DNA of 64,000 nucleotides from Bin76 sp963665765 (lineage in GTDB: Bacteria; Actinomycetota; Acidimicrobiia; Spongiisociales; ZC4RG35), in the NCBI GenBank assembly GCA_963665765.1, contig OY762464.1, positions 806,001 to 870,000 on the forward strand. Reading direction: 5' to 3'. Below are positions 34,727 through 43,119 of the stretch, in pieces. The notes under the pieces are model-generated. The model searched no databases. It had not been told where the DNA came from and saw only the letters and a program-made list of their open reading frames with translations. Every line of letters starts with the position of its first letter. The stretch's first letter is position 1. The position numbers and the translations under genes are program-made.

Positions 34727-35496
34727 CCGCCCTCGCTTCCCCCTCAACCATGCTCGATCTCTCCGGGATGGTGGTGGCGGTGACCGGGGCGGGCGGGGGA
34801 ATCGGCCAGGGCATAACCCGCCGATTCTCCGAGGCGGGGGCTTCGGTGGTGGCGCACACCCGCACCACCGATCTCGGTCCACTGCTTGACTCCCTGCCCG
34901 GCCCGGCGGCGGCAGTCACCGCTGACCTGCGCCATCCGCACGGCCCGTCCGGGGTGGTGGAAACGGCAGTGGCCTCCTTCGGGAAACTCGATGCGGTGGT
35001 CAATAACGCCGGGGTGTTCAGCGGGGCGGCGATGGCGGAAATGAACGACGGGGAGTGGCAGGTGATGTTGGACACCAATCTCACCGCCGTGCATCGACTC
35101 ACCCGGGTGGCGGCCAGCCATCTCATCGCCCGGGGATCCCCCGGCTCGGTGGTCCACATCGCCTCGATCGAGGGCAGCCAACCGGCCGCTTTCCACGGCC
35201 ACTACTCGGTCTCCAAAGCCGGGGTCATCATGCACGCCCGGGCGGCTGCTCTCGAGTATGGAGCACACGGAATCCGGGTCAATGCGGTCTCTCCGGGGCT
35301 GATTCACCGCCCGGGCATAGAGGAGCAATGGCCGGAAGGGGTGGCCCGTTGGAAGGCGGCGGCACCCCTCATCAGGCTGGGGACCCCCGAAGATGTGGCC
35401 GATGCCTGCCTGTTTCTGGTCTCTCCCCTGGCTCGATGGATCACCGGCGTCAACCTGGTGGTGGACGGCGGCGCCCTGACCCACCCCACCTGGTGA
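34723..35496 (+). CDS. short-chain dehydrogenase 1
   Basis: 257-residue classical SDR: cofactor loop TGAGGGIGQG, NNAGVFSG, catalytic Ser in IASIEGS, YSVSKAG (Tyr-x3-Lys) and a C-terminal GVNLVVDGGALTH. Starts inside the cupin stop. In this operon it could oxidise or reduce the two-carbon aldehyde or a sugar intermediate; substrate unknown. Confidence 0.82.
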   Translation: MTALASPSTMLDLSGMVVAVTGAGGGIGQGITRRFSEAGASVVAHTRTTDLGPLLDSLPGPAAAVTADLRHPHGPSGVVETAVASFGKLDAVVNNAGVFSGAAMAEMNDGEWQVMLDTNLTAVHRLTRVAASHLIARGSPGSVVHIASIEGSQPAAFHGHYSVSKAGVIMHARAAALEYGAHGIRVNAVSPGLIHRPGIEEQWPEGVARWKAAAPLIRLGTPEDVADACLFLVSPLARWITGVNLVVDGGALTHPTW

Positions 35497-35504
35497 AGGC
35501 GAAA

Positions 35505-36275
35505 ATGAGGCTTGCCGGCCGCGTCTATGTGGTCACCGGGGCCGGAGGGGGCATGGGACAGGGCATCACCCAAGCTCTCTTGGAGGACGGCGCTTTGGGG
35601 GTGGCGATGGTGGACTTGGCGGCGCCTTCGGAAGCGGCATCCGCCATCGATCCCGGCGGCGACCGCGCCCTTGCCCTGGCGGCCGACGTCACCTCCGACC
35701 GCGACGCCCGGCGGGTGGTGGACGAGACGCTGAAGGGTTTCCACCGCCTGGACGGGCTGGTGAACTGCGCGGGGGTGGTGTTCCTGGACACCGCCTGGGA
35801 TGCTGCTCCCGCCCACTGGAACCGCCAGTTGGAAGTGAACGTCACCGGCTCCTTCGTATTTGCCCAGGCGGTGGGCGCCCACCTGCGGGGACACGGGGGC
35901 GGAGCGATAGTGAATGTGAGTTCCAACTGCGGGAAAGCCGGGTATCCCAACATGGCCGCCTACAACGCCTCCAAGGCGGGGGTGCTGGGACTCACCCGTT
36001 CGCTTTCCATGGAGTGGGCCACCGATCACATCAACGTCAACGCGGTCTGCCCCGGCGGGGTGGACACGCCCATGCTGGCCGGGGTGGCGGAATGGCTCTC
36101 ACCCCGATTGGGAGTACCCGCCGTTGAACTGCTGGAACAGATGGGACCCGCCCAGTTGGGACGTAAGATCGAACCGGTGGAAGTGGGCCGGGTGATAGCC
36201 TTTCTCCTCTCCGACGACGCGTTGATCATCCGCGGGCAGGCGATCAGCATCGACGGCGGCGACACTCCCTACTGA
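35505..36275 (+). CDS. short-chain dehydrogenase 2
   Basis: 256-residue classical SDR: TGAGGGMGQG, NCAGVV, VSSNCGKAGYPNMAAYNASKAG with the Ser/Tyr/Lys triad, VNAVCPGGVDTPM, and an ISIDGGDTPY tail. ATG 35505 has GAAGG nearby; a GTG at 35493 overlapping the upstream stop is an equally plausible start. Two SDRs in tandem with a third SDR domain in the next gene suggest several alcohol/aldehyde steps. Confidence 0.82.
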   Translation: MRLAGRVYVVTGAGGGMGQGITQALLEDGALGVAMVDLAAPSEAASAIDPGGDRALALAADVTSDRDARRVVDETLKGFHRLDGLVNCAGVVFLDTAWDAAPAHWNRQLEVNVTGSFVFAQAVGAHLRGHGGGAIVNVSSNCGKAGYPNMAAYNASKAGVLGLTRSLSMEWATDHINVNAVCPGGVDTPMLAGVAEWLSPRLGVPAVELLEQMGPAQLGRKIEPVEVGRVIAFLLSDDALIIRGQAISIDGGDTPY

Positions 36276-36285
36276 AAGCCGAGTG

Positions 36286-38259
36286 ATGGCAATAGATTTT
36301 TGGAACGACCAAGCGGCGCCCTCCCCTTCCGACCCACTCGCCGAGTGTGTATACGGCTCGCGGCTGATCGGATCGGATCCCAACATGGTGCTCCACGGGG
36401 GAGGCAACTCCTCGGTGAAAGCGCCGTTTGCGGATATCACCGGCGCCGCGGTGGAGACCTTGTGGGTGAAGGGATCGGGGTGGGATATGGCCGACATCCA
36501 ACCGGCCGGGTTCGCTCCCCTGCCGCTTGATCGGCTCAGACAACTCCTTGAACTGGAGAGTCTCTCCGACACCGACATGATGCGGGAACTGTCGGCGGCT
36601 CGGCTTGACCCCGCCGCCCCCCAACCATCGGTGGAAACGCTGCTCCACGCTCTGATCCCCCATCGGGCGGTGCTGCACAGCCATGCCGATGCGATCGTTA
36701 CCCTCACCAACCTCTCCGACGGCGCCCGGCGGGTGCGAGAAGTGCTGGGAGAACGGGTGATGATCGTGCCCTATGTTATGCCCGGTTTCGATCTGGCTCG
36801 CCTAGTCGGTGATATGTGGCCTGCCCGAGGAGAGCCGCCTTCCGGTATGGTTCTGCTGAATCACGGACTGTTCACCTATGGGCCCACCACCCGGGAGGCC
36901 TACCGAAGCCATCTGGAGCTGATCAGCCTGGCCGGCAGATGGCTGGACGCCCATGCCCCTTACCGGCCGGCCGCAGGGGAGCCGCTCGGTCGGGCGGATC
37001 CGATGCAGCTGGCCAGATTGCGGACGGACATCTCCCAGGCCGCGGGACGGCCCATGATCTCGGTTCGTCACGCATCGGCGGAAGTGGCTCGCTTCGTGCG
37101 CCGGGACGACCTTGCTTCTCTGGCCACCCGGGGTCCACTCACTCCCGATCACATTATCCGCACCAAACGCGTCCCGATGGTGGGCCGGGACGTGGCCGCC
37201 TACGCCGAGGATTACCGAGGTTATTATCGGCGAAATCTGGGACGGGCCCGAGGGGAGACCACCATGTTGGATCCCGCTCCCCGGGTGGTGGTGGACCCCG
37301 AATGGGGAATGCTGGCGGTGGGCGCCACCGCAGGAGCGGCCCGGGTCGCCTCGGATATCTACCATCACACCATCCCGGCCTGCATCCGATCAGAGGATCA
37401 CCTGGGGGGATACCAGGCTCTTCCCGAAGGCGACCTGTTCGAATTGGAGTACTGGGAGTTGGAGCAGGCCAAGCTGAAACGCCCAGGATCGCCTCCCGAA
37501 CTCATCGGAATGGCGGCGCTGGTGACCGGAGCGGCGTCGGGCATCGGTCGGGCCTGCGCGGAGGAACTGATGAGACGGGGCGCGGCAGTGACTGGACTGG
37601 ATGTCTCGCCCGAGGTGGTCGGGGCTCACCAGACGCCCGGATGGCTGGGTATCGAATGCGACGTAACCGACCCCGAAGCTCAATCATCGGCAATCGAGAG
37701 GGCGGTGGAGCGCTTCGGGGGGATCGACATCGTGGTGGTTTGCGCGGGGATTTTCGTCGGCGCCGGCCCAATCGCCGCATTGGACCGGGCCGACTGGAGA
37801 AAAACCATGGCGGTCAATGTGGATGCGGCCGCCGATTTGCTCTCCGGGGTCCATCCCTATCTGCGGCTCTCGCCCACCGGCGGGCGAGTGGCGGTGATCT
37901 CCACCCGAAACGTGGCGGCGGCCCCGGGCCCGGGAGCGGCGGCCTATTCGGCTTCGAAGGCGGCTCTCACCCAGTTGGCCAGAGTTGCCGCCCTGGAATG
38001 GGCCTCCGATGGCATCCGGGTCAATATCGTCAATCCCGATGCCGTGTTCGATACGGGGATCTGGAACGACGAACTGCTGGCCGCCCGCGCCGCCCAGTAC
38101 AATCTGGACGTCGAGTCATACAAGCGGCGCAACCTCCTGGGAACGGCGGTGACTTCCGACCGCGTGGCCTCCGTGGTTGCGGAACTGGTGGGGGATCGGT
38201 TCTCGGCCACCACCGGCGCCCAGATACCCATCGACGGCGGAAACGAAAGGGTGATTTGA
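36286..38259 (+). CDS. bifunctional class II aldolase/short-chain dehydrogenase (RhaEW-like)
   Basis: 657 residues. The N-terminal part (about 1-390) is a class II aldolase/adducin-like domain of the long RhaD/YuxG type: VLHGGGNSSVK, VKGSGWDM, the HSHAD metal pair and NHGLFTYG. The C-terminal part (about 405-657) is an SDR: TGAASGIGRA, CAGIFVG, YSASKAA. In B. subtilis the relative splits rhamnulose-1-phosphate into dihydroxyacetone phosphate and lactaldehyde, then oxidises the aldehyde. Next to mtnA, mtaD and a phosphorylase, methylthioribulose- or 5-deoxyribulose-1-phosphate is a better substrate guess. Confidence 0.8.
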   Translation: MAIDFWNDQAAPSPSDPLAECVYGSRLIGSDPNMVLHGGGNSSVKAPFADITGAAVETLWVKGSGWDMADIQPAGFAPLPLDRLRQLLELESLSDTDMMRELSAARLDPAAPQPSVETLLHALIPHRAVLHSHADAIVTLTNLSDGARRVREVLGERVMIVPYVMPGFDLARLVGDMWPARGEPPSGMVLLNHGLFTYGPTTREAYRSHLELISLAGRWLDAHAPYRPAAGEPLGRADPMQLARLRTDISQAAGRPMISVRHASAEVARFVRRDDLASLATRGPLTPDHIIRTKRVPMVGRDVAAYAEDYRGYYRRNLGRARGETTMLDPAPRVVVDPEWGMLAVGATAGAARVASDIYHHTIPACIRSEDHLGGYQALPEGDLFELEYWELEQAKLKRPGSPPELIGMAALVTGAASGIGRACAEELMRRGAAVTGLDVSPEVVGAHQTPGWLGIECDVTDPEAQSSAIERAVERFGGIDIVVVCAGIFVGAGPIAALDRADWRKTMAVNVDAAADLLSGVHPYLRLSPTGGRVAVISTRNVAAAPGPGAAAYSASKAALTQLARVAALEWASDGIRVNIVNPDAVFDTGIWNDELLAARAAQYNLDVESYKRRNLLGTAVTSDRVASVVAELVGDRFSATTGAQIPIDGGNERVI

Positions 38260-38260
38260 A

Positions 38261-38992
38261 ATGCTGCTACCCATTTTGAATGTTGATTCGGCAGACATCC
38301 CCGAACGGATGTTGGTGGTGGGCGATCCCGATCGCGCCTATCGGGCCGCGGGGTTTTTGGACCAGTCCACAGAAATCGGTCGCCACCGGGAATACGTGAC
38401 CCTGGTCGGCCACCACCGGGGAGTGCGGGTGGGGGTGGTCTCCCACGGAGTGGGGGCGGCGGGCGCCGCGGTGTGCTTCCAGGAGATCATCAAAGCGGGC
38501 GCCCGGAGAGTGATCCGGGCCGGAACCTGCGGGGGGATGCAAGGCCAGGTCACCGACGGTCACCTGGTGATCGTCACCGGAGCGGTGCGCAACGAGGGCT
38601 TCACTTCCCAGATTGTTCCCGACACCTACCCGGCGGTGGCCTCCGCGGACGTGGTGGCGGCGTTGCGACGGGCCGCTGGAAGGGAGGTGGACATCCACGA
38701 GGGACTAACCCTTACCAGCGCGGTGTTCTATTCCCACGACATCCTGGGATCGGATCTGCCCCTATGGCAGAAGACCGGAGTGATGGCGGTGGAGATGGAA
38801 TGCGCGGTGCTATTCGTGCTGGCCGGATTGGCCGGCGCGGATACCGGCGCCATTCTGACGGTGGACGGTAACCCCTTGGCCCAACGGGACGAGGAGATGA
38901 GTGACTACAACCCCCATCGAAGTATCGTCGCAGAGGCGGTGGGCCGCATGATCAACATAGCCTGGGATGCTTTGATCGATGAAGGACCGTGA
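38261..38992 (+). CDS. NP-I family nucleoside phosphorylase
   Basis: 243 residues. VVGDPDRA (phosphate-binding), SHGVGAAGA, IRAGTCGGM and VEMECAVLFVL (ribose-binding Met-Glu) place it with uridine phosphorylase/DeoD-type hexameric enzymes. Following mtaD in the operon, methylthioinosine or 5'-deoxyinosine phosphorolysis to the sugar-1-phosphate for MtnA is the inferred role. Uridine phosphorylase activity is the alternative from sequence alone. It starts one base after the aldolase stop. Confidence 0.82.
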   Translation: MLLPILNVDSADIPERMLVVGDPDRAYRAAGFLDQSTEIGRHREYVTLVGHHRGVRVGVVSHGVGAAGAAVCFQEIIKAGARRVIRAGTCGGMQGQVTDGHLVIVTGAVRNEGFTSQIVPDTYPAVASADVVAALRRAAGREVDIHEGLTLTSAVFYSHDILGSDLPLWQKTGVMAVEMECAVLFVLAGLAGADTGAILTVDGNPLAQRDEEMSDYNPHRSIVAEAVGRMINIAWDALIDEGP

Positions 38993-41111
38993 CTTACCTC
39001 TAAAACTAACCGGCCGTCTTCGGTTTGGTCGGTTGGCCGCGGTGATCGCCGGATTGTTTCTTTTGTGGAGCGGCGCGGCGGCGGCGGTCGAAACGCCCAC
39101 GGTCGCGGCCCAAACAAATGCCGGAACCCACGATGCGGATATCGCGTTTCTTGAGGAAATGGGAGTCTTCGCCGGCACCTATTGCGAACCGGGCGAGTTC
39201 TGTCCTGATCAGCCGGCGCCTCGCTGGGCAGCAGCCGTGTGGCTGGTGAGGGTTCTGGAAGGAATGGATCCGCCCTCCTATGGCGCTAGCAGCTTCGTGG
39301 ATGTTTCAGCCTCTTGGTGGTGGTCTCCTCATGTGGAGCGCTTGGTGGAGACAGGAGTGCTGAAGGGTTGTCAACAGACCCCGGAACCATTGTTCTGCCC
39401 GCACGAGACATTGTCGCGGGCTCAGATAGCCACGTTGCTGACCCGCGCTTTGGACCTTCCCAAAGCCCCACCAGCGGGCTTCATCGACACCGAAGGGAAC
39501 TATCACCAATCCGCCATCGACTCGTTGGCCGGCACGGGGATTACCCGTGGTTGTTCTGCGCAGCCGGCCAGGTACTGCCCCAACCAACCTGTTACCCGCG
39601 CCCAACTGGCTTCCTTTTTGACAAGAACCATATTGCCGACAGAACATACTGCCGAAGAGATCGCTCCAGAAGTTGTATCAGTTCCAGGAAGGTCCATGGT
39701 TGGTGACATACCTCTCACCGTATATCTGTGCACGGACAATCCGGCTGACTACAGCCGTTCCGACTTGGTTGCTGAGTTAGATCGTTTGTCTAAAGATCCT
39801 AACGACGTGGCAGATTTCTTCTATCAGCAAAGCTCCGAGCAGGTGAACTTGCAATTCATGCCAGGAAATATTATCACAGCTGATGTGCACTGGGATACTG
39901 CCACTCTAGATTCCTTAATGGGCGACCATAACCCGTGTTTGACCTCCGCTTTACAGGCTGAAACAGATCTGCCGATTATTTTGTTGATAGATGTTCCGGC
40001 CAAACAAATAGCAGGATATGCCATGGTGTCGGGCCGGTATGCCGTTCTCTCTACTCTCAATCACTATAGATATGACCGCGGCTACTATTCCGCCATCATG
40101 GCACATGAAATCGGGCACATGTGGTTCGGATGGGGCCACCCGGATCAAGAGATAGAAAACCACCCGGGTCCATGTTCTCTGATGTGGAGCCAGGTTTGTG
40201 GTAATCTTGATACCGTTTTTATCGAAGCTTATCAAAAGAGGCAGGCCGGCTGGGATTTCCCTCAAATTCCGGGGCCGGTTACGAACCTTCAGGTCAACCA
40301 GACAACCGTGAGCTGGGAGTTACCACAGGACGAAGGAGGATCACCAATCTTGGGCTATAAAATCTCTTACGGTTCTGTCGCCGAAAAGGATATAGGGAAT
40401 ACTTTGTTTTTTACTATCTCAGAGCTGACACCCGGCTTCTATGATATCACCATAATCCCTTACAACAGCCAAGGTGACGGGCCTCCCCACACCAGTCAGT
40501 TTTATATTGCTGATTTCTCTACTCTGCCAAGCCCGAACGATCTTCAAGTGATAGGTGTGGGTTCCACTTGGTTTGAGATTGGTTGGCAGGCAGTGGCAGG
40601 GGCCGCCTATTATGAAATAGGTCTATACCTTGGAAATACCGACAACACAAGTAGCTTGGTTAGCGCAGAAGACTGGGACAGCACGGCCTGGTATACCGTC
40701 GATGCCATTCCTGACTCGACCTATTCTTTCCAAACTCGAGGATGCAACCATTCTAATGAATGCGGCGATTGGAGCACGCTGACCGTAGCCACCCTTCCAA
40801 AAGAACCCGTGGCATTGCCGGCGCCTCCGAATCTAAGAGTGGTGAGCGTAGGTGACACTTGGTTCGAAGTAGCCTGGGATTCGGTTCCCTACGCTTTGTC
40901 TTATGAGATCTACTACAACCATGAGAACGGTGGAGGTGGGGCATGGTTTCATGCCGGATCAAATGAAACAACAATCTATACAACAACCCAACTGATCCCA
41001 GGGGAGACTTACAAGGTAACCGTCAACGCCTGTCTCATCTCTCCCTCCAACCAGTATGACCCCCAGTCGTGCGGAACTCAATCCACCCTGACCATAACCA
41101 CCAGAAATTGA
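38979..41111 (+). CDS. secreted SLH-domain zinc metalloprotease-like protein with three FN3 repeats
   Basis: 710 residues. A basic N-terminus and hydrophobic stretch (about 18-38) form a signal peptide. Three SLH-like repeats follow (about 50-215; SRAQIATLLTRAL and TRAQLASFLTRT are clear). A protease-like domain carries HEIGHMWFGWGH (His376, Glu377, His380, His387), a zincin motif with one residue more than the metzincin spacing. Three fibronectin type III domains end it (about 430-705). SLH domains anchor to wall polysaccharide, so it should sit on the cell surface. From about 39.6 kb onward the coding sequence is visibly more AT-rich than its neighbours. It overlaps the phosphorylase gene by 14 bases. 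Confidence 0.72.
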   Translation: MKDRDLPLKLTGRLRFGRLAAVIAGLFLLWSGAAAAVETPTVAAQTNAGTHDADIAFLEEMGVFAGTYCEPGEFCPDQPAPRWAAAVWLVRVLEGMDPPSYGASSFVDVSASWWWSPHVERLVETGVLKGCQQTPEPLFCPHETLSRAQIATLLTRALDLPKAPPAGFIDTEGNYHQSAIDSLAGTGITRGCSAQPARYCPNQPVTRAQLASFLTRTILPTEHTAEEIAPEVVSVPGRSMVGDIPLTVYLCTDNPADYSRSDLVAELDRLSKDPNDVADFFYQQSSEQVNLQFMPGNIITADVHWDTATLDSLMGDHNPCLTSALQAETDLPIILLIDVPAKQIAGYAMVSGRYAVLSTLNHYRYDRGYYSAIMAHEIGHMWFGWGHPDQEIENHPGPCSLMWSQVCGNLDTVFIEAYQKRQAGWDFPQIPGPVTNLQVNQTTVSWELPQDEGGSPILGYKISYGSVAEKDIGNTLFFTISELTPGFYDITIIPYNSQGDGPPHTSQFYIADFSTLPSPNDLQVIGVGSTWFEIGWQAVAGAAYYEIGLYLGNTDNTSSLVSAEDWDSTAWYTVDAIPDSTYSFQTRGCNHSNECGDWSTLTVATLPKEPVALPAPPNLRVVSVGDTWFEVAWDSVPYALSYEIYYNHENGGGGAWFHAGSNETTIYTTTQLIPGETYKVTVNACLISPSNQYDPQSCGTQSTLTITTRN

Positions 41112-41124
41112 AGGGGGTGTGGAG

Positions 41125-41146
41125 GGGCGCGAACCCCGTGGCGCCC
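41125..41146. terminator. hairpin between convergent genes
   Basis: GGGCGC at 41125-41130 pairs perfectly with GCGCCC at 41141-41146 around a ten-base loop, in the 48-bp gap between two converging genes. No T-run follows, so termination is only inferred. Confidence 0.4.
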
Positions 41147-41159
41147 TTCCCAACGGTGC

Positions 41160-42266
41160 TCAAATGGAGATGTCCAGCACCGGGCCGCCCAACACATCGA
41201 ACCTCGGTTCGATGCCCAGGCCGGGTCGGTTGGCAGCTTTCATACGACCCATCTCCCGCCGGGGGGCGCCGGAAGCGGTGGAGACGGTCACATAGGAATT
41301 GAAGTCGGTGCCGGCCAAGGTGAACTCATCGGGCGTCGATTGGGCCAGATGGGCAATCGCGGCGGTGGTGATGTCCGAACCCCACGGATCTTCGATGATC
41401 ATCGGTATTCCCGACGAAACACAGACATCCCGCATTAGCCGGGCCTTGGTCAACCCGCCCACCTTGGAGATCTTGAGGTTGATCGCATCCATCGCATCCT
41501 CCGTCAATCCCCTGATCAGGGTGTCGAGGCCGTCGATGGTCTCATCAAGCACGAAAGGCCGGGAAGTACGGCGGCGAATGGAGAGGCACTCGGCGAAGGT
41601 GGTGCAGGGCTGTTCCATGTAAACATCCAGATCTCCCACCGCGGCCACCACCCGCGCCGCTTCATGGCGCGTCCAGCCGGTGTTGGCGTCGGCCACCAAC
41701 ACATCCTCGTCGGGCAGGGCCCGCCGGGCGGCATGGATCCGGGCAATGTCATCGTTGGGATCCCCTCCTACTTTCAACTGGAATCGGCGGTACCCCTCCG
41801 CCCGGTACCGGGCAACATTGGCCGCCATCTCGTGCGGGGGCTGCTGGGATATGGCGCGGTACAGCGCCACGTCCTCCTGCGCCTGACCTCCCAACAACGT
41901 ATACAGGGGAAGCCCGGTTACTTTGCCCAGAATGTCCCAACAGGCGATATCCAAGGGGGCTTTGGCGTGCGGATGACCGAGCAGGGCGGCATCCATGATC
42001 CGGTTGATCCGGTTCAAATCCCGAGGATCTCTGCCGATCAGGTGGGGCGCCAGTTCCGCCAGGCCTGAACGCACTCCCAGGGCATGGGCCGGGAGATACG
42101 CCGGGCCCAGGGGACAGCTTTCGGCGTATCCAAAAATCCCGGCGTCGGTCTCGACTTGCACCACCGTGTTGTCGAAGACCTCCACAAACCGGCCATCGGA
42201 CCAGGTGTATCGGCCTTCGACCAGCGGCAGGTCCACCTGCCAGGCGCGGATTGCCGTGATTTTCAT
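41160..42266 (-). CDS. enolase-superfamily dehydratase, cis-3-hydroxy-L-proline dehydratase-like
   Basis: 368 residues of the mandelate racemase/muconate lactonising enzyme group. The catalytic and metal residues are visible: QLKVGG (Lys), VADANTGW (Asp), MEQPC (Glu), LDETIDG (Asp) and NLKISKVGG (Lys). The N-terminal AWQVDLPLVEGRYTWSDG and CPLGPAYLPAHALGVR closely resemble the cis-3-hydroxy-L-proline dehydratase subgroup as I recall it. No proline racemase or ketimine reductase lies beside it, so the substrate is moderately certain. It lies 12 bases after rex. Confidence 0.75.
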   Translation of the reverse strand: MKITAIRAWQVDLPLVEGRYTWSDGRFVEVFDNTVVQVETDAGIFGYAESCPLGPAYLPAHALGVRSGLAELAPHLIGRDPRDLNRINRIMDAALLGHPHAKAPLDIACWDILGKVTGLPLYTLLGGQAQEDVALYRAISQQPPHEMAANVARYRAEGYRRFQLKVGGDPNDDIARIHAARRALPDEDVLVADANTGWTRHEAARVVAAVGDLDVYMEQPCTTFAECLSIRRRTSRPFVLDETIDGLDTLIRGLTEDAMDAINLKISKVGGLTKARLMRDVCVSSGIPMIIEDPWGSDITTAAIAHLAQSTPDEFTLAGTDFNSYVTVSTASGAPRREMGRMKAANRPGLGIEPRFDVLGGPVLDISI

Positions 42267-42278
42267 CGAAATGCGAGC

Positions 42279-42914
42279 CTATTCGGACTGAACCGAGTTG
42301 GATTCGTGAAAGCCCAGGATCAACAGTTCGGTGGCGACATCCACCCGGCGGACCGTCACCTCGTCGGGCACCCGCAACACCACCGGCGCAAAGTTGAGGA
42401 TCGAGGTGATCCCCACCCTCACCAGCAAATCGGCCACCCCCTGCGCCGCCGCGGCGGGGGTGGCGACTATCCCGATGGACACACTGAATCGGCTTAGATC
42501 GTCAGCCAGGAGATCGGTGTGGCGGATCTCGATCTCCCCGACTCGCCGTCCGATTTTTCGACGATCCGTGTCGTAAAGCCCCGCCAAGGTCAGCCCGCGA
42601 TCGGCGAACCCCTGATAGTGGGCCAGGGCCATGCCCAGATTTCCCATTCCCACGATGACAATGCTGAGAGGGGCGTTGATCCCCAGCGCGGCGCCGATTT
42701 GTGACACCAGGGATCGCACCTCGTATCCCACCCCCCGTCGGCCCTCGCAGTCCAGATACCAAAGGTCCTTACGCACCTGCGCCGCATTGAGATCCAGCGC
42801 CACAGCTATATCCTCGGAGGAGACCGTCTCCTGGCCGGGGGGAAGCTGATCCAGACACCGCAAGTACCACGGCAAACGCGATACGGTCGTGTCAGGTATG
42901 TCCCCTCTGGCCAT
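42279..42914 (-). CDS. rex: redox-sensing transcriptional repressor Rex
   Basis: 211 residues. The N-terminal winged helix contains IPDTTVSRLPWYLRCL, SSEDIAVALDLNAAQVRKDL and RRGVGYEV. The Rossmann domain has VGMGNLGMALAHYQGF, and the C-terminus has the swapped helix. Rex binds DNA when NAD+ is abundant and releases it when NADH rises, controlling respiratory genes. I found no TTGTGAA-type Rex operator in the adjacent 200-bp gap. The respiratory cluster at 13.7-23 kb is a possible target only by function. Confidence 0.88.
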   Translation of the reverse strand: MARGDIPDTTVSRLPWYLRCLDQLPPGQETVSSEDIAVALDLNAAQVRKDLWYLDCEGRRGVGYEVRSLVSQIGAALGINAPLSIVIVGMGNLGMALAHYQGFADRGLTLAGLYDTDRRKIGRRVGEIEIRHTDLLADDLSRFSVSIGIVATPAAAAQGVADLLVRVGITSILNFAPVVLRVPDEVTVRRVDVATELLILGFHESNSVQSE

Positions 42915-43106
42915 GTCGCAATCCTACACCTGCGTATGATGCCCCGATTCGCGGCCCGGGCAGCGCAGATCTCTTCCCTTTCATCAGCCTTTCCGGGCCG
43001 CGCCTGACCGAGATTCGGGCTTTATGTCGGGCAATCTCTTTATTCCGAGATGTCGGTTGGACTCCGGCGGTGAGAGCCGCACGACGAAGAGCATCCCGAA
43101 GACGGC

Positions 43107-43119
43107 TAACTTTTAGATG
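43107..43119 (+). promoter_or_regulatory. possible leaderless -10 box
   Basis: TAACTT at 43107-43112 ends seven bases before the second of two adjacent ATGs (43117 and 43120), and no ribosome-binding site is present. This spacing fits actinobacterial leaderless transcription from 43120. No clear -35 box. Confidence 0.35.

Noticed and set aside
36816..38279. 487-codon plus-strand frame inside the aldolase/dehydrogenase gene
   Set aside because: Gly/Arg/Pro-rich, no family motifs; the overlapping frame contains two intact enzyme domains.
42915..43116. Rex operator in the rex upstream gap
   Set aside because: No TTGTGAA...TTCACAA-like palindrome was found on either strand.
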